This document shows, in pieces, positions 1 to 8,645 of a stretch of 64,000 bases of DNA. A program made the position numbers and the translations under genes. The stretch's first letter is position 1; the number at the start of each line of letters is the position of its first letter. The notes under the pieces are model-generated. The model saw only the letters and a program-made list of their open reading frames with translations, had not been told where the DNA came from and searched no databases. Origin of the DNA: Gloeobacter kilaueensis JS1 (GTDB taxonomy: Bacteria > Cyanobacteriota > Cyanobacteriia > Gloeobacterales > Gloeobacteraceae); the NCBI RefSeq assembly GCF_000484535.1, contig NC_022600.1, forward strand, positions 1,426,001-1,490,000. Reading direction: 5' to 3'.

Positions 1-276
1 AATCACCGGATCATTCGCTTCTTGTGCCACTCCCTCGAAGGTCCCGGTTTCCAGGAGGAGGTGCTGGCCGAGGCGATCGAGAATGCAAAGCTGCATTTTA
101 GCCTGCGCAGTGCGGTGAGAGCCTACGAGGTCTTCGGGAGCAGCTACAGCCAGTTTATCGAGCAGGGCGTCTGCAACCCCCGCTACGACGAGCGCCTCGT
201 CTGCGATCTTTACGCTGTTTACCGTCGCCGCCTCGAAAGCGACGTTGCCGATTTTTTGCGCTCGCAAATACTCTAA
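1..276 (+). CDS. Unidentified protein, C-terminal fragment
   Basis: The reading frame is open from base 1, so this is the 3' end of a gene that begins outside the window. The 91 visible residues are charged and probably helical (stretches such as EAIENAKLHF and DERLVCDLYAVYRRR). There is no signal peptide or membrane segment in the visible part and no motif that I recognise. A TTG at 22 could be read as a start, but the frame continues upstream without a stop, so truncation by the window edge is simpler. It ends two bases before the stop of the convergent pheA. Function unknown. Confidence 0.5.
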   Translation, partial: NHRIIRFLCHSLEGPGFQEEVLAEAIENAKLHFSLRSAVRAYEVFGSSYSQFIEQGVCNPRYDERLVCDLYAVYRRRLESDVADFLRSQIL

Positions 277-277
277 A

Positions 278-1108
278 TCAGTCCGCCTTGACCCGTTCGA
301 TCCCATAGCTGCCGAGAATCTTCAGTTCTGCCACCAGTGTCTGCACCTCCTGGAGAGCGGCTGCGATCGTCTGAGAACGGCTGTCTCCTTCGAGGTCGGC
401 AAAGAATAAATATTCGCCTATCACCTTCTTGGTCGGTCGCGATTCGATCTTGGCGAGGTTGATCTGGGCTCGGGCAAAGATAGCCAGGATTTCGTAGAGG
501 ATGCCGGGGCGATTGCGGCGCAGGCCAAAGGCGATCGAAGTGCATTGGGATGGCAGTCCGGCCCAGAAGGGCTGCTCGCTCACCAGCCAGAAGCGGGTGC
601 AGTTGTCGGGATGGTCGTTGATCTGCCGCTGCAGGACCGGCAGATCGTGCAGCTGGGCAGCCCGCTCGGAGGCGATAGCCGCACTGCCGGGGCCGAGGTG
701 GCGCAGGGCCTCGCTGGTGGAGGCGGTGGGGACGCGCTGGACCGCTCCAAGATGTTCTTCGAGCCAGCCCTGGCACTGGGCGAGCGCCTGGGGATGGGAG
801 TAGACGGTCCGAATAGGGGCGGTGCCCTTCTGGTGACCAATCAGGCAGTGGCGCACCGGCAGTACGAGCGCCCGGCGCACCTGCAGGCTGCTGTAGAGCC
901 AGAGGGTATCGAGGGTGGCGCTGACGGTGCCTTCGATCGCATTTTCGACCGGCACGACGGCACAGTCGGCCTCGCCGCTGGCGGCGGCGCGCAGGGTGCC
1001 CTGGATGCTCGGGTGGGGCAGCCGCTCGGCCTCCTCGCCCAGAAAGGCGAGGGCCGCCTCCTCGGTATAGGTGCCACCCGGTCCTAAAAAAGCAACGCGC
1101 ACGACCAT
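278..1108 (-). CDS. pheA: Prephenate dehydratase
   Basis: Converts prephenate to phenylpyruvate in phenylalanine biosynthesis (cytoplasm). The 276-residue protein has the monofunctional layout: catalytic PDT lobes at about 4-180, with GPGGTY at 9-14, VENAIEG at 54-60 and the TRF catalytic motif at 171-173, followed by an ACT regulatory domain at about 190-270 with an ESRP motif at 222-225 of the kind that binds phenylalanine for feedback inhibition. No chorismate mutase domain is fused. The open frame extends much further upstream, but the start was set at ATG 1108 because homology begins at MVVRVAFLGP and this avoids overlapping the upstream NADH dehydrogenase gene, whose stop is 10 bases away. 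The two genes are probably co-transcribed. Confidence 0.93.
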   Translation of the reverse strand: MVVRVAFLGPGGTYTEEAALAFLGEEAERLPHPSIQGTLRAAASGEADCAVVPVENAIEGTVSATLDTLWLYSSLQVRRALVLPVRHCLIGHQKGTAPIRTVYSHPQALAQCQGWLEEHLGAVQRVPTASTSEALRHLGPGSAAIASERAAQLHDLPVLQRQINDHPDNCTRFWLVSEQPFWAGLPSQCTSIAFGLRRNRPGILYEILAIFARAQINLAKIESRPTKKVIGEYLFFADLEGDSRSQTIAAALQEVQTLVAELKILGSYGIERVKAD

Positions 1109-1118
1109 GAGGCCGATT

Positions 1119-2321
1119 TTACATCCGGCCCGGCAGCGCGTCAGCACTGAACAGCTCTGGAGCCATGCGCGCCAAAAGCGGATTTTGAACAGCGTTGAAG
1201 TAAAACAAATCCGCCGCCTGGGCAACGGTCCAACCGGCGGTACCGGTGAGCACCTGGCCATCGACGACCGCCAGCCCGTCGAAGGCACCGAGGGAGAGGG
1301 CGATGCGATCGATCCTGGGGACAAAGGGACTGAGAAGCCCGCCCCGCGCTTCGCTCGCGATGTTGGCCGCCACCAGTTCTCCGGCGCGCACGGCCAGTTG
1401 CCCGTTCGGGGCAAAGGTGCGCTCCAATCCGGCATTGAAGGGCCGGATGCTGTCGCCTACCGCGTAGACGTGCGGATAATCGACCAGGCGCAAAAAGGAA
1501 TCGACCCGCAAAAACTGGTCGCGGCGCAACTCTGCCGGTTCTTCTTCGAGGCGCACCGGCTGGATGCCGCCGGTCCAGAACACCGTCTGGCTTGCCAGCT
1601 CCTCGGTGCCCGCGCTCGTTTCGAGCACCACCCCCTCGGCGCGGACGCGGCGCACCTGGCTTGCTGTCTGCACGATCACCCGATGGCGCTTCAGCCAGCG
1701 CAACGCCCACTCCCCGGCAGCTTCGGGCCAGTCGCTCAAAAGCCGCGCCTGCCGCTGGATGAGGTGAATTTGAATCGCCTCGGCCAGTCCGCCGTAGCGC
1801 TGCCGCCAGCGGCGCGCCAGGTGCGACAACTCCGCCGCCAGTTCGACCCCGACGATGCCGCCGCCCACGATCACCCAGCGCAACAGATTTAGATCGCAGC
1901 GGTCGCGCTTGAGGGCGTCCTCCAGGCGCGACCAGTGGGCGAGGATCCGCTCGAGATCTTCGAGGCTATAGAGCGGCAGCGTGTGGCGCGGTGCCCCCGA
2001 AGTGTTCAATTTTCCCTCCGAACCTACCGCAATCACCAGGCGATCGGCCCGCAGCGTCTCGTAGTCGGTCTCGACCGTCGCTGCCTCCGGATCGATCTGG
2101 AGGGCGGTTGCCTGCAGGTGCCGCACACCGGCAGGCAATAGCCGCTCGTACGGAAGACTCACCTCCCGCAAAGCCAGCCGTCCCGCCGCCGCCGCCACCA
2201 GGCGGGGTCTTAATACGTGCTCGCGGCGCGGCTCGACGAGCGTCACCGGCAGATTCATAGCCGCGAGTGTCTGGACCGTCCGCAGCCCCGCGTAACCGCC
2301 GCCAATCACCACTGTCTGCAT
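1119..2321 (-). CDS. Type II NAD(P)H dehydrogenase (NDH-2)
   Basis: Single-subunit, non-proton-pumping NAD(P)H:quinone oxidoreductase of the FAD/pyridine-nucleotide-disulfide oxidoreductase fold, acting at the cytoplasmic face of the membrane. The 400 residues show an N-terminal FAD-binding GGGYAG at 7-12, a second Rossmann motif IVGGGIVGVE at 151-160 for NAD(P)H, and the FAD-contacting AVGD near 287-290. There is no redox CxxC disulfide, which separates it from thioredoxin and dihydrolipoamide reductases. The length matches bacterial NDH-2 enzymes. It is the first gene of a probable two-gene transcript with pheA; the pairing has no obvious metabolic logic. Substrate preference (NADH or NADPH) cannot be read from the sequence. 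Confidence 0.88.
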   Translation of the reverse strand: MQTVVIGGGYAGLRTVQTLAAMNLPVTLVEPRREHVLRPRLVAAAAGRLALREVSLPYERLLPAGVRHLQATALQIDPEAATVETDYETLRADRLVIAVGSEGKLNTSGAPRHTLPLYSLEDLERILAHWSRLEDALKRDRCDLNLLRWVIVGGGIVGVELAAELSHLARRWRQRYGGLAEAIQIHLIQRQARLLSDWPEAAGEWALRWLKRHRVIVQTASQVRRVRAEGVVLETSAGTEELASQTVFWTGGIQPVRLEEEPAELRRDQFLRVDSFLRLVDYPHVYAVGDSIRPFNAGLERTFAPNGQLAVRAGELVAANIASEARGGLLSPFVPRIDRIALSLGAFDGLAVVDGQVLTGTAGWTVAQAADLFYFNAVQNPLLARMAPELFSADALPGRM

Positions 2322-2485
2322 CGCTACTCCTGAGCAGCCGCGCTTCTTTCTCCATCGATTCTAAGAGTTCAAGCGCTGACGAGCGGCCAAACTGGCAATT
2401 GCACAGCCTTTACTGAAATTTCAACGATGCAACTGCCGGACGCGGAGTATCATCGCGGGAGCATCTGTTCAACGATCCCTCTGCC

Positions 2486-3451
2486 ATGCCGTCCTCCCTC
2501 ATCTCCCCATCACTGCTGCGGCTCTGGCTGCCGGTGCTCTGTGCGGGCGTGCTGGGGGTGTATTCTTTGCCGGTGCTGGGGGAGTGGCTGGCAGCCTGGT
2601 TCAGCTACGGCACCTACAGCGCCCTGTTTACCTACGGAGCGGTCGGTATACCGGCCCTTGGTTATCTTGGCTGGAGCAAGGCGGCCCGGTTGGGCAATCT
2701 GACTGTGCCACCCGTGGACCGGTTGCTCGGCATCGGGTTTCTGCTGGGCAGTTGCACCCTGATTGGTTGGGCTGCCTCGAAGGATGTCCGCTTTGCCGGT
2801 GTCTTTCTGGGGGTGATTGCTCTTTGCACCCTGGTGTGGGGGTTGGGCTCGCTGCGGCTTTTGTGGCAGGAGCTGGGGCTGTTGCTGCTTGCGATTCCCT
2901 TCCCGATCGTCTTTGCCCTCACCCACAACCCGTTCTTTCAGCAGGTCACCGCCCAGGGAGCCGCCTTTATGCTCTGGTACACCGGCATCCCCGCCGTTGC
3001 CGCTCCCGCCCACGCTTCCCAGATCGGCGTCTACGTGCTGAAGTTGCTCGACGATGGCCACTGGCAAGCCTGGAGCGGCGTCGCCGTTGCCCAGGAATGT
3101 TCCGGCACGGCAATCGGCTTTACGTTCACCTACTTGAGCTTTTTGATCCCGGCTCTGCTGCCTGTCGCTTTATCCCGCAGGCTGCTGCTGGCAACCCTCG
3201 CCCCGGTCCTTGCCATCTTCTGCAACACCGCCAGGGTCGCCTTTCTGGTCTATCTCCAGGCGTACAGTGGCCGTGACGCCTTTTTGTTCTGGCACGCCGC
3301 CGACGGTCGGCTCATCTATTCTTTTGCGACCCTGCTATTGTTTGGCCTGCTGGCTCTGTGGATTGTCCGGCCCGCTTTTGAGCGTCCGCCTGCGGGCACC
3401 TCTGCTGCCCCACTGACCACCGCCTACCGCCCTCCGGCAGAAAAAGGCTGA
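2486..3451 (+). CDS. Exosortase family protein (cyanoexosortase)
   Basis: Polytopic membrane transpeptidase of the exosortase/archaeosortase family, which recognises C-terminal PEP-CTERM-like sorting tails and processes or anchors surface proteins, usually beside exopolysaccharide genes. About eight hydrophobic segments span the 321 residues. The family triad is complete: Cys205 in AQECSGTAIG, Arg250 in CNTARVAF and His270 in FWHAADGR. It is followed 27 bases later by a membrane protein with a zinc ribbon and, beyond one convergent gene, by two membrane glycosyltransferases, which fits an envelope or EPS role. No obvious PEP-CTERM substrate lies in this window, so targets must be elsewhere. 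I cannot assign it firmly to the cyanoexosortase A, B or C subfamily. Confidence 0.85.
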   Translation: MPSSLISPSLLRLWLPVLCAGVLGVYSLPVLGEWLAAWFSYGTYSALFTYGAVGIPALGYLGWSKAARLGNLTVPPVDRLLGIGFLLGSCTLIGWAASKDVRFAGVFLGVIALCTLVWGLGSLRLLWQELGLLLLAIPFPIVFALTHNPFFQQVTAQGAAFMLWYTGIPAVAAPAHASQIGVYVLKLLDDGHWQAWSGVAVAQECSGTAIGFTFTYLSFLIPALLPVALSRRLLLATLAPVLAIFCNTARVAFLVYLQAYSGRDAFLFWHAADGRLIYSFATLLLFGLLALWIVRPAFERPPAGTSAAPLTTAYRPPAEKG

Positions 3452-3478
3452 CTGCCCGCTGCCCCTAGGATTGCTGCG

Positions 3479-4264
3479 ATGGAACCTGAATCGTTTTTGC
3501 CCCTCGAAGAACAGGCCCCTTCACCTGCCGCTGCTCCTTCGGCGGCCCAGATCATCCCGCGCCCACTGCCCACCGCCCTCGGGTTTGCGGGCGTCGGTCT
3601 GCTGCTCGCGTTTCTGGCCGACCTGCTGCCCTTTGTGCCGCCCCAGACCCATAACCTGCTGTGGCAGATTGCGTTTTTAGAACACGTCTTCAACACGGCG
3701 AGCGTCGCGATGCTCGGTATTTTGCTGCTGCTCGCCGGTATCTGGCTGGGCGATATATTAAACGACGAAAAGAGCCGTCTTAAAAGCAGCCTCAGCGGTA
3801 GTCTCGCGCTACTGGTCGGCCTGGCCCTGGTCTTCTCGGTGCCCCTCTACATTCAGAACGTCAACCGCCTCTACCAGATCAAAAAATCCGAGATCTTAAG
3901 CCAGCGCAAGAGCAACGCCCCGCTGGTGGGTGGCAGCCTGGCGGACCGGTTCGATACGGTTCTAGTAGAACTCGACAATTCGATCTTCAAAAATACCGCC
4001 CGCTACAGCGCCAACGCCCTTGCCATCGGCTTTGTGACCGCGAGCCTGGGCATCTTTGCCATCCGCTACACCCGCAACCGCCCCGAAGTCGGCTACACCT
4101 GCCCGGCCTGCGACAGCAGCGAGGTGCGCCGCTCCGGGCAACTGAGCCCCACCGAGCAGAGCCTGGCGCTGTTTACCCGCATCCACACCTTCCGCTGCAA
4201 CGCCTGCGGCTGGCGCTTCCGGCGGTTTTCTCTCACCGGCAAACCCTTTCCCTTCTTCTTTTAG
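3479..4264 (+). CDS. Membrane protein with C-terminal zinc ribbon, exosortase-associated
   Basis: A 261-residue protein encoded 27 bases after the exosortase gene and so very likely in the same transcript. Order of parts: a Pro/Ala-rich cytoplasmic N-terminus (about 1-30), hydrophobic segments around 33-52, 68-90 and 108-125, a polar soluble segment with QIKKSEILSQRKSN, a fourth hydrophobic segment around 175-195, then a CPAC...CNAC zinc ribbon (about 207-243). The membrane part resembles HpsJ-type cyanobacterial polysaccharide-secretion proteins by pattern only. The zinc-ribbon tail is an unusual addition and suggests a protein or nucleic-acid contact on the cytoplasmic side. The specific role is unknown; the position suggests an accessory factor of exosortase or EPS export. 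Confidence 0.6.
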   Translation: MEPESFLPLEEQAPSPAAAPSAAQIIPRPLPTALGFAGVGLLLAFLADLLPFVPPQTHNLLWQIAFLEHVFNTASVAMLGILLLLAGIWLGDILNDEKSRLKSSLSGSLALLVGLALVFSVPLYIQNVNRLYQIKKSEILSQRKSNAPLVGGSLADRFDTVLVELDNSIFKNTARYSANALAIGFVTASLGIFAIRYTRNRPEVGYTCPACDSSEVRRSGQLSPTEQSLALFTRIHTFRCNACGWRFRRFSLTGKPFPFFF

Positions 4265-4278
4265 ATGGCAGATGGCCG

Positions 4279-4794
4279 CTAAGCGCCGGGGTGGCGCGAG
4301 CGATAGTCGCAGCAGATATTGTGGACCAGATTCTGGCAGACGGAGGCGCTCATCGCACTCACCGCTGTCTGGGCGGCAGATTGGACCACCGGCTGGGGAA
4401 ACATGCCCAGAAAGCCCGGCAGGGTCAATTGAATCGCAAAGCGCGCCTCCCAGAAGACATCGACCGCCGGGGGGCGGGGTGTGAGCTGAAAAAGACCGCT
4501 AAAGTCGGTCTGGTAATCTGACGCGGGCGAGGGGACCGAAAGCAGCCGGTAGCGGCACTCGTCGTCTTCGATGAGTTGGAGCACCATCCGGGGGGCGAGT
4601 TGAAAACCGAGAGCGCCGAATTCGGGAAGCTGCAGATCGAAGTGACCGGCCCCGGTGCGCTGCACTTTAAGAGGGCGAAAACCGACCGGTACCCAGTGAT
4701 CAGGGCCGCGCAGGTAGGTGACTAGAGGGGGCAGCGGGGTCTGCAGACGAACGTCACCCTGGCGGGTGTCCTTGAGCGAGAGCGTCGATGGCAT
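4279..4794 (-). CDS. DUF1997 family protein
   Basis: A soluble protein of 171 residues convergent with the zinc-ribbon protein gene. Recognisable DUF1997 features are a lipid-binding-like beta-rich pattern (RTGAGHFDLQLPEFGALGF, then QLIEDDECRYRLLSV) and conserved PP and SG positions. DUF1997 proteins are found mostly in cyanobacteria and plastids and have no assigned biochemical role. The frame stays open far upstream, but the region before ATG 4794 is Arg/Ser/Pro-rich and unlike the family, so I start at MPSTLSLKD. Identification is by family pattern only; no active site is visible. Confidence 0.65.
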   Translation of the reverse strand: MPSTLSLKDTRQGDVRLQTPLPPLVTYLRGPDHWVPVGFRPLKVQRTGAGHFDLQLPEFGALGFQLAPRMVLQLIEDDECRYRLLSVPSPASDYQTDFSGLFQLTPRPPAVDVFWEARFAIQLTLPGFLGMFPQPVVQSAAQTAVSAMSASVCQNLVHNICCDYRSRHPGA

Positions 4795-4957
4795 GGGCAG
4801 GTTGCACCGGTAGGGAGAGCACCGTGTCCGGCGGCGATTATTCGACCGTTCGGTGGTGAATGGTTGGTTGTGCGGGACAAGAAGCATATCATAAGCGGGC
4901 GGAAGCCCTGTGCGCAGCAGGCACCAGTCGGCTGCGCCACGATGATGTTCGAGGACA

Positions 4958-6589
4958 ATGTTCGATTCGCTTTTTGGGCGCTCAAAACCTACCGGTCGGG
5001 CCGGTTCTTTTTTGGCGGGGGACCGTGCCTGGTTGGCGCTGTTGCTGCTCGCGTCGCTGCTGCTGTATCTGGTCAATCTCGGGGGGGTGCCCCTTCGCGA
5101 TTGGGACGAGGGCATCTACGCCGATGTTTCCCGGACGATGCTCAAGGCACCGGCGGCAGCCCAGGCGTGGCTGTATCCGATGATTCGCGGTCAGCCTTTT
5201 ACCGATAAGCCGCCGCTGCTCTACTGGCTGATGGCCTGTGCCTACGCGATCGGGGGCGTGAGCGAGTGGACGGCGCGGCTGCCGGGGGCGCTGCTGACGG
5301 CGCTGTCGGTCCCGCTGCTGTACGCGATTGGCCGGGAACTGTTTGCGACGCAGCGGGCGGCACTGTTTGGAGCCGGAGTGTATCTGGGGATGCTGCCGAT
5401 GGTCCGCCATGGGCGGCTCGCGATGCTCGACGGAGCGGCGCTGTGTTTTTTTCTGCTCATGGTCTACTGTCTGTTGCGGGCGCGACGCACGCCGGTCTGG
5501 GGGCTGGGGCTGGGGCTGGCCTTTGCCCTGGTCTGTCTCACCAAGGGCATCCTCGGACTGTTGCTGCTGGGGGTTGTGCTGGTCTTTGTGGCCCTCGACT
5601 GCCCGCAGTTGCTGCGCTCGGTCTACCTGTGGGGTGGACTGGTGGCCGGTAGTCTGGCGGTGGGCTGGTGGTACGGCGCGCAGTGGCTGCACTACGGCCT
5701 GGAGTACATGGGCTACGTCGGCGGCGAGAAAAATTTTGCCCGCGTCTGGAAGAGCACCGATCAAAACCAGGGGCCGCCCTGGTATTACCTGCTGGAACTG
5801 TTGAAGTACACCTGGCCCTGGCTCATCTTCCTGCCCCAGGCGCTGGTGCTCGCCTGGAGGAGCCGCGCTGAGAGCTGGGCACGGCTGGTGTTGCTGTGGC
5901 TTGCCATCTTTCTGGTCGTGATTTCGGCGATGGCGACCAAGCTGCCCTGGTACGTCCTGCCGGTCTACCCGGCGATTGCTCTGGCGGTGGGCCATTACCT
6001 TTCTTTGATCTCGAAGGCGGCACCCCGTAGCTGGCTCGCTGGTCTGGTGCTGCTCGCCGTCGTCGGTTGGGGAGGCTGTCTTTATTTCGGTGCTTTCGCA
6101 GCGCCGGGCGATCGAGATCTGCTTGCAACCGTCCTGGTTCTGGCTTTGACGATGACCCTGGCGCTGGTGCTGGTGCGCCGCTCCGGTTCCCAGGCGGCGC
6201 TGGTGCTGCTCGGGGGGAGCTACTGCTGCTGTCTGTTGTTTTTGCTGAGCAGCCACTGGGTCTGGGAGCTGAACGAGGCGTACCCGGTACCGCCGGTGGC
6301 CCGGCTCATCCGCCGCTGGACGCCGCCGGATCGCAGCGTCTATACTTCCTTTGCCCTCGGTCGGCCATCGCTCGATTTTTACAGCGATCATCGGGTGATC
6401 CCGGCTTCGAGCAGTGAACTGGCGCAGCGCTGGCAGCAGGAAGCTCAGCCCTTTTTGCTCGTCGATGCGGCGATGCTCAAAAGCCTGCCTGCCGACGGGC
6501 GGCTGGTTCTGGGCAGTGCCCAGGGGCTGACACTGATCTCGAAGCTGCCCGAGGCAGGACTGGCTCCCCTTACCTCTGTAGCGCAGTAA
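4958..6589 (+). CDS. GT-C membrane glycosyltransferase, family 39/ArnT-like
   Basis: A 543-residue integral membrane protein with about 11-12 hydrophobic segments. It has the acidic first-loop motif DWDEGIYA (about residues 47-54) and the KPPLLYWL motif shared by ArnT and PMT-type enzymes, which use lipid-linked sugars to glycosylate lipids or proteins at the periplasmic side. The C-terminal part has a short periplasmic domain around SSHWVWELNEAYPVPP. Its stop shares one base with the next start (TAATG at 6587-6591), so the two are translationally coupled. Acceptor and sugar cannot be told from sequence; the nearby exosortase suggests cell-surface glycosylation. Confidence 0.82.
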   Translation: MFDSLFGRSKPTGRAGSFLAGDRAWLALLLLASLLLYLVNLGGVPLRDWDEGIYADVSRTMLKAPAAAQAWLYPMIRGQPFTDKPPLLYWLMACAYAIGGVSEWTARLPGALLTALSVPLLYAIGRELFATQRAALFGAGVYLGMLPMVRHGRLAMLDGAALCFFLLMVYCLLRARRTPVWGLGLGLAFALVCLTKGILGLLLLGVVLVFVALDCPQLLRSVYLWGGLVAGSLAVGWWYGAQWLHYGLEYMGYVGGEKNFARVWKSTDQNQGPPWYYLLELLKYTWPWLIFLPQALVLAWRSRAESWARLVLLWLAIFLVVISAMATKLPWYVLPVYPAIALAVGHYLSLISKAAPRSWLAGLVLLAVVGWGGCLYFGAFAAPGDRDLLATVLVLALTMTLALVLVRRSGSQAALVLLGGSYCCCLLFLLSSHWVWELNEAYPVPPVARLIRRWTPPDRSVYTSFALGRPSLDFYSDHRVIPASSSELAQRWQQEAQPFLLVDAAMLKSLPADGRLVLGSAQGLTLISKLPEAGLAPLTSVAQ

Positions 6590-8121
6590 TGTCCTGGATT
6601 CGCTCGCTTATCGACAAATTTTTTGCACCGCTCTTTGAGAACGAGAATCGCTTTGCCCTCACGCTGACGGCGCTCTTTTTCGTCCTCGGTGCGGCGGGCC
6701 TGGTCAACCACGCGATGTGGCGCGATGAGATCAACGTCTGGCTCATCGTCCGGGACAGCCCCTCGTTGCCCGCCCTTTTGAGCAACATCAAGTACGAGGG
6801 CCACCCGGCGCTGTGGTACCTGTGCCTGTATCCCCTCAGCCGCCTCAGCCACAATCCGGCGCTGATGCAGGTTTTTCATCTGCTTCTGGCCACGCTCAGC
6901 GTTTATCTTTTTGTCCGCCATTCGCCCTTCACTCGCCCCCAGAAGCTCTTGTACCTGTTCGGCTACCTGCCCTTCTACGAGTACCTGCTCATCAGCCGCA
7001 ACTACGCGTTCGGTATTTTGCTGGTTTTTGCTTTTTGCACCGTCCACCGGACCCAGCCCAGAAAGTACCTGATCCTCTCGCTGCTTCTGGCGCTGCTCGC
7101 CAATACCAACGCCTACGGGCTGCTCATCGCCGGTTGCCTGCAGGCGATGTTGCTGCTGGAGTGTGCGACCAAAGGGCGGCCCTGGGGGCAGGTGCTGGCC
7201 GGGTCGGGCGTCTTTGGGCTGGGGGCAGTAGCCGCCCTGGCCCTGATCATTCCCAATAAAGACAACACCCTGGCCGGGGGGGCGACCGGCTGGACGCTCT
7301 ACTTTGACCTCAATCACTTTTTTACCGCCCTCACCCGCATCTGGAGCGGCTATATCGTCGTGCTCGTCCCGAACGATGCCCACGCCTGGGAGATGGTGCT
7401 CTTCTCGATTCCGGCCATCGGACTGCTGGCTTTTGGCGGTGCGCTACTCCTGCGCAAGCCCGTCGCCTGTTTTTTTTACCTGAGCGCCACGGCGAGCCTG
7501 TTCGTCCTCACCTACGTAAAGTTCATCGGTGCCCAGAGGCACTTCGGCCACTTTTTTATCGTTCTGCTCGCCGCCCTCTGGCTGGCGGAGCACTATGCCG
7601 AGTCGGACCGGCTCCCAGGCCGCCTGCAGCGGTGGGCCGATTTTGCTGAGCGCTACCGGGGCCGGTTTTTGACGACGATCCTCGTCTTTCAACTGGCCGG
7701 GGGGATCGTGGCTTACTGCCGCGACTGGCTGGTGCCCTACTCCGCGAGCCGGGAGGCGGCGGATTTTATCCACGGCCACGGGCTGGATCGCTTCTTTATC
7801 GTCGGCAGCCGGGACTACGCCATATCGCCCCTGTGCGGCTATCTGGATCGTCAGATCTACTATCCGGAAAACCGCCGCCTCAGCAGCTTCGTGCTCTTTA
7901 ACGGAGCCAGAAAAGAAGTGGACGCAAAAGAAACGCTCGATCAGGTGTATCAGCTTCTTGAAAAGGGGACGCCCGAGCCGATCCTGCTCATCTTGAACCA
8001 TCCTGTCGAACCGGCGGTCGCGGCGGGCCTGAACGTGCGGGTGATGGCCCAGTTTACCGACAGCTTTATTAGCGAAGAAGTCTACTATCTTTATCTCGTG
8101 ACTGTCCGGCACTCGCGCTAA
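6589..8121 (+). CDS. Predicted membrane glycosyltransferase (GT-C fold)
   Basis: A 510-residue polytopic protein coupled to the preceding ArnT-like gene by a TAATG overlap. After the first hydrophobic segment it has MWRDEINVWLIVRDSPS (about residues 44-60), the acidic loop motif expected in GT-C enzymes, followed by YEGHPALWYL, equivalent to the KPPLLYW position of its partner. About ten hydrophobic segments follow, ending in a soluble C-terminal region (about 390-510) that probably lies in the periplasm. It probably works with its neighbour on the same glycan or glycoprotein. No family member with known substrate is recognised. Confidence 0.7.
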   Translation: MSWIRSLIDKFFAPLFENENRFALTLTALFFVLGAAGLVNHAMWRDEINVWLIVRDSPSLPALLSNIKYEGHPALWYLCLYPLSRLSHNPALMQVFHLLLATLSVYLFVRHSPFTRPQKLLYLFGYLPFYEYLLISRNYAFGILLVFAFCTVHRTQPRKYLILSLLLALLANTNAYGLLIAGCLQAMLLLECATKGRPWGQVLAGSGVFGLGAVAALALIIPNKDNTLAGGATGWTLYFDLNHFFTALTRIWSGYIVVLVPNDAHAWEMVLFSIPAIGLLAFGGALLLRKPVACFFYLSATASLFVLTYVKFIGAQRHFGHFFIVLLAALWLAEHYAESDRLPGRLQRWADFAERYRGRFLTTILVFQLAGGIVAYCRDWLVPYSASREAADFIHGHGLDRFFIVGSRDYAISPLCGYLDRQIYYPENRRLSSFVLFNGARKEVDAKETLDQVYQLLEKGTPEPILLILNHPVEPAVAAGLNVRVMAQFTDSFISEEVYYLYLVTVRHSR

Positions 8122-8130
8122 CATGCGACA

Positions 8131-8138
8131 AAAAGGAG
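8131..8138 (+). promoter_or_regulatory. Ribosome binding site of crr6
   Basis: The stretch AAAAAGGAG ends about 14 bases before ATG 8152. It is one of few good Shine-Dalgarno matches on this side of the window and supports that ATG as the start of the CRR6-type gene. Confidence 0.45.
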
Positions 8139-8151
8139 CAGGCGCGTTGCT

Positions 8152-8625
8152 ATGCCGACGATTGTTCAACTCGATCAGCCCGCTATCGACCGGCTCGATC
8201 TGAGGGCAGCCGGAGTCCAGATCGAACGACTGGCCGCCGACCCCCTCGCCAATGCCCGCCAGCTCCGCTTTGAGATCGACTATCCGCGCGCAGCGGACGA
8301 TCCGCGCGAACTGCCGGAGGTGCAGGAGATTCGGCTGTTTTTTATTCGCCTCGATGCGCGCTATCCCTGGCTGCCGTACCTGCTCGACTGGCGCAATGGC
8401 GAGTTGACCCGCTTTGCGGCGATGCTGGTCCCCCACCAGTTCAGCGCCAAGGACGGCATCACCTTTGCGCCGGAGGCGATGGAAATTTTTGTGATGCACA
8501 AGATCTTCGTCCTCGCCGACTGGCTTTTAGCCCAGGGCATCACCAACCGCTCCGAGCTGCGCTATCTGGCCCAGGCGCTGGGCTACGACATCGACGCAGA
8601 GTTTTTTGACCTGCTGAGCGCCTGA
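8152..8625 (+). CDS. CRR6 family NDH-1 maturation factor
   Basis: A 157-residue soluble protein matching the chlororespiratory reduction 6 (DUF1817) family, which in cyanobacteria and chloroplasts is needed to mature the NdhI subunit of the photosynthetic NDH-1 complex. Family features include the N-terminal DRLDLRAAG stretch, the aromatic RYPWLPYLLDWRNGELTRFAAMLVPH region cut here at about residues 63-90, and the C-terminal FVMHKIFVLADWLL segment. Length agrees with the family. The family is confined to oxygenic phototrophs, so this is one of the strongest taxonomic markers in the window. It sits alone between the glycosyltransferases and the pyruvate kinase gene. Confidence 0.85.
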   Translation: MPTIVQLDQPAIDRLDLRAAGVQIERLAADPLANARQLRFEIDYPRAADDPRELPEVQEIRLFFIRLDARYPWLPYLLDWRNGELTRFAAMLVPHQFSAKDGITFAPEAMEIFVMHKIFVLADWLLAQGITNRSELRYLAQALGYDIDAEFFDLLSA

Positions 8626-8645
8626 AGCGAGGGACGGCTAACGCC

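Noticed and set aside
4982-6391. 469-codon Gln/Arg-rich frame antisense to the ArnT-like glycosyltransferase
   Set aside because: Mirror of Leu codons (CTG becomes CAG); the product is compositionally absurd.
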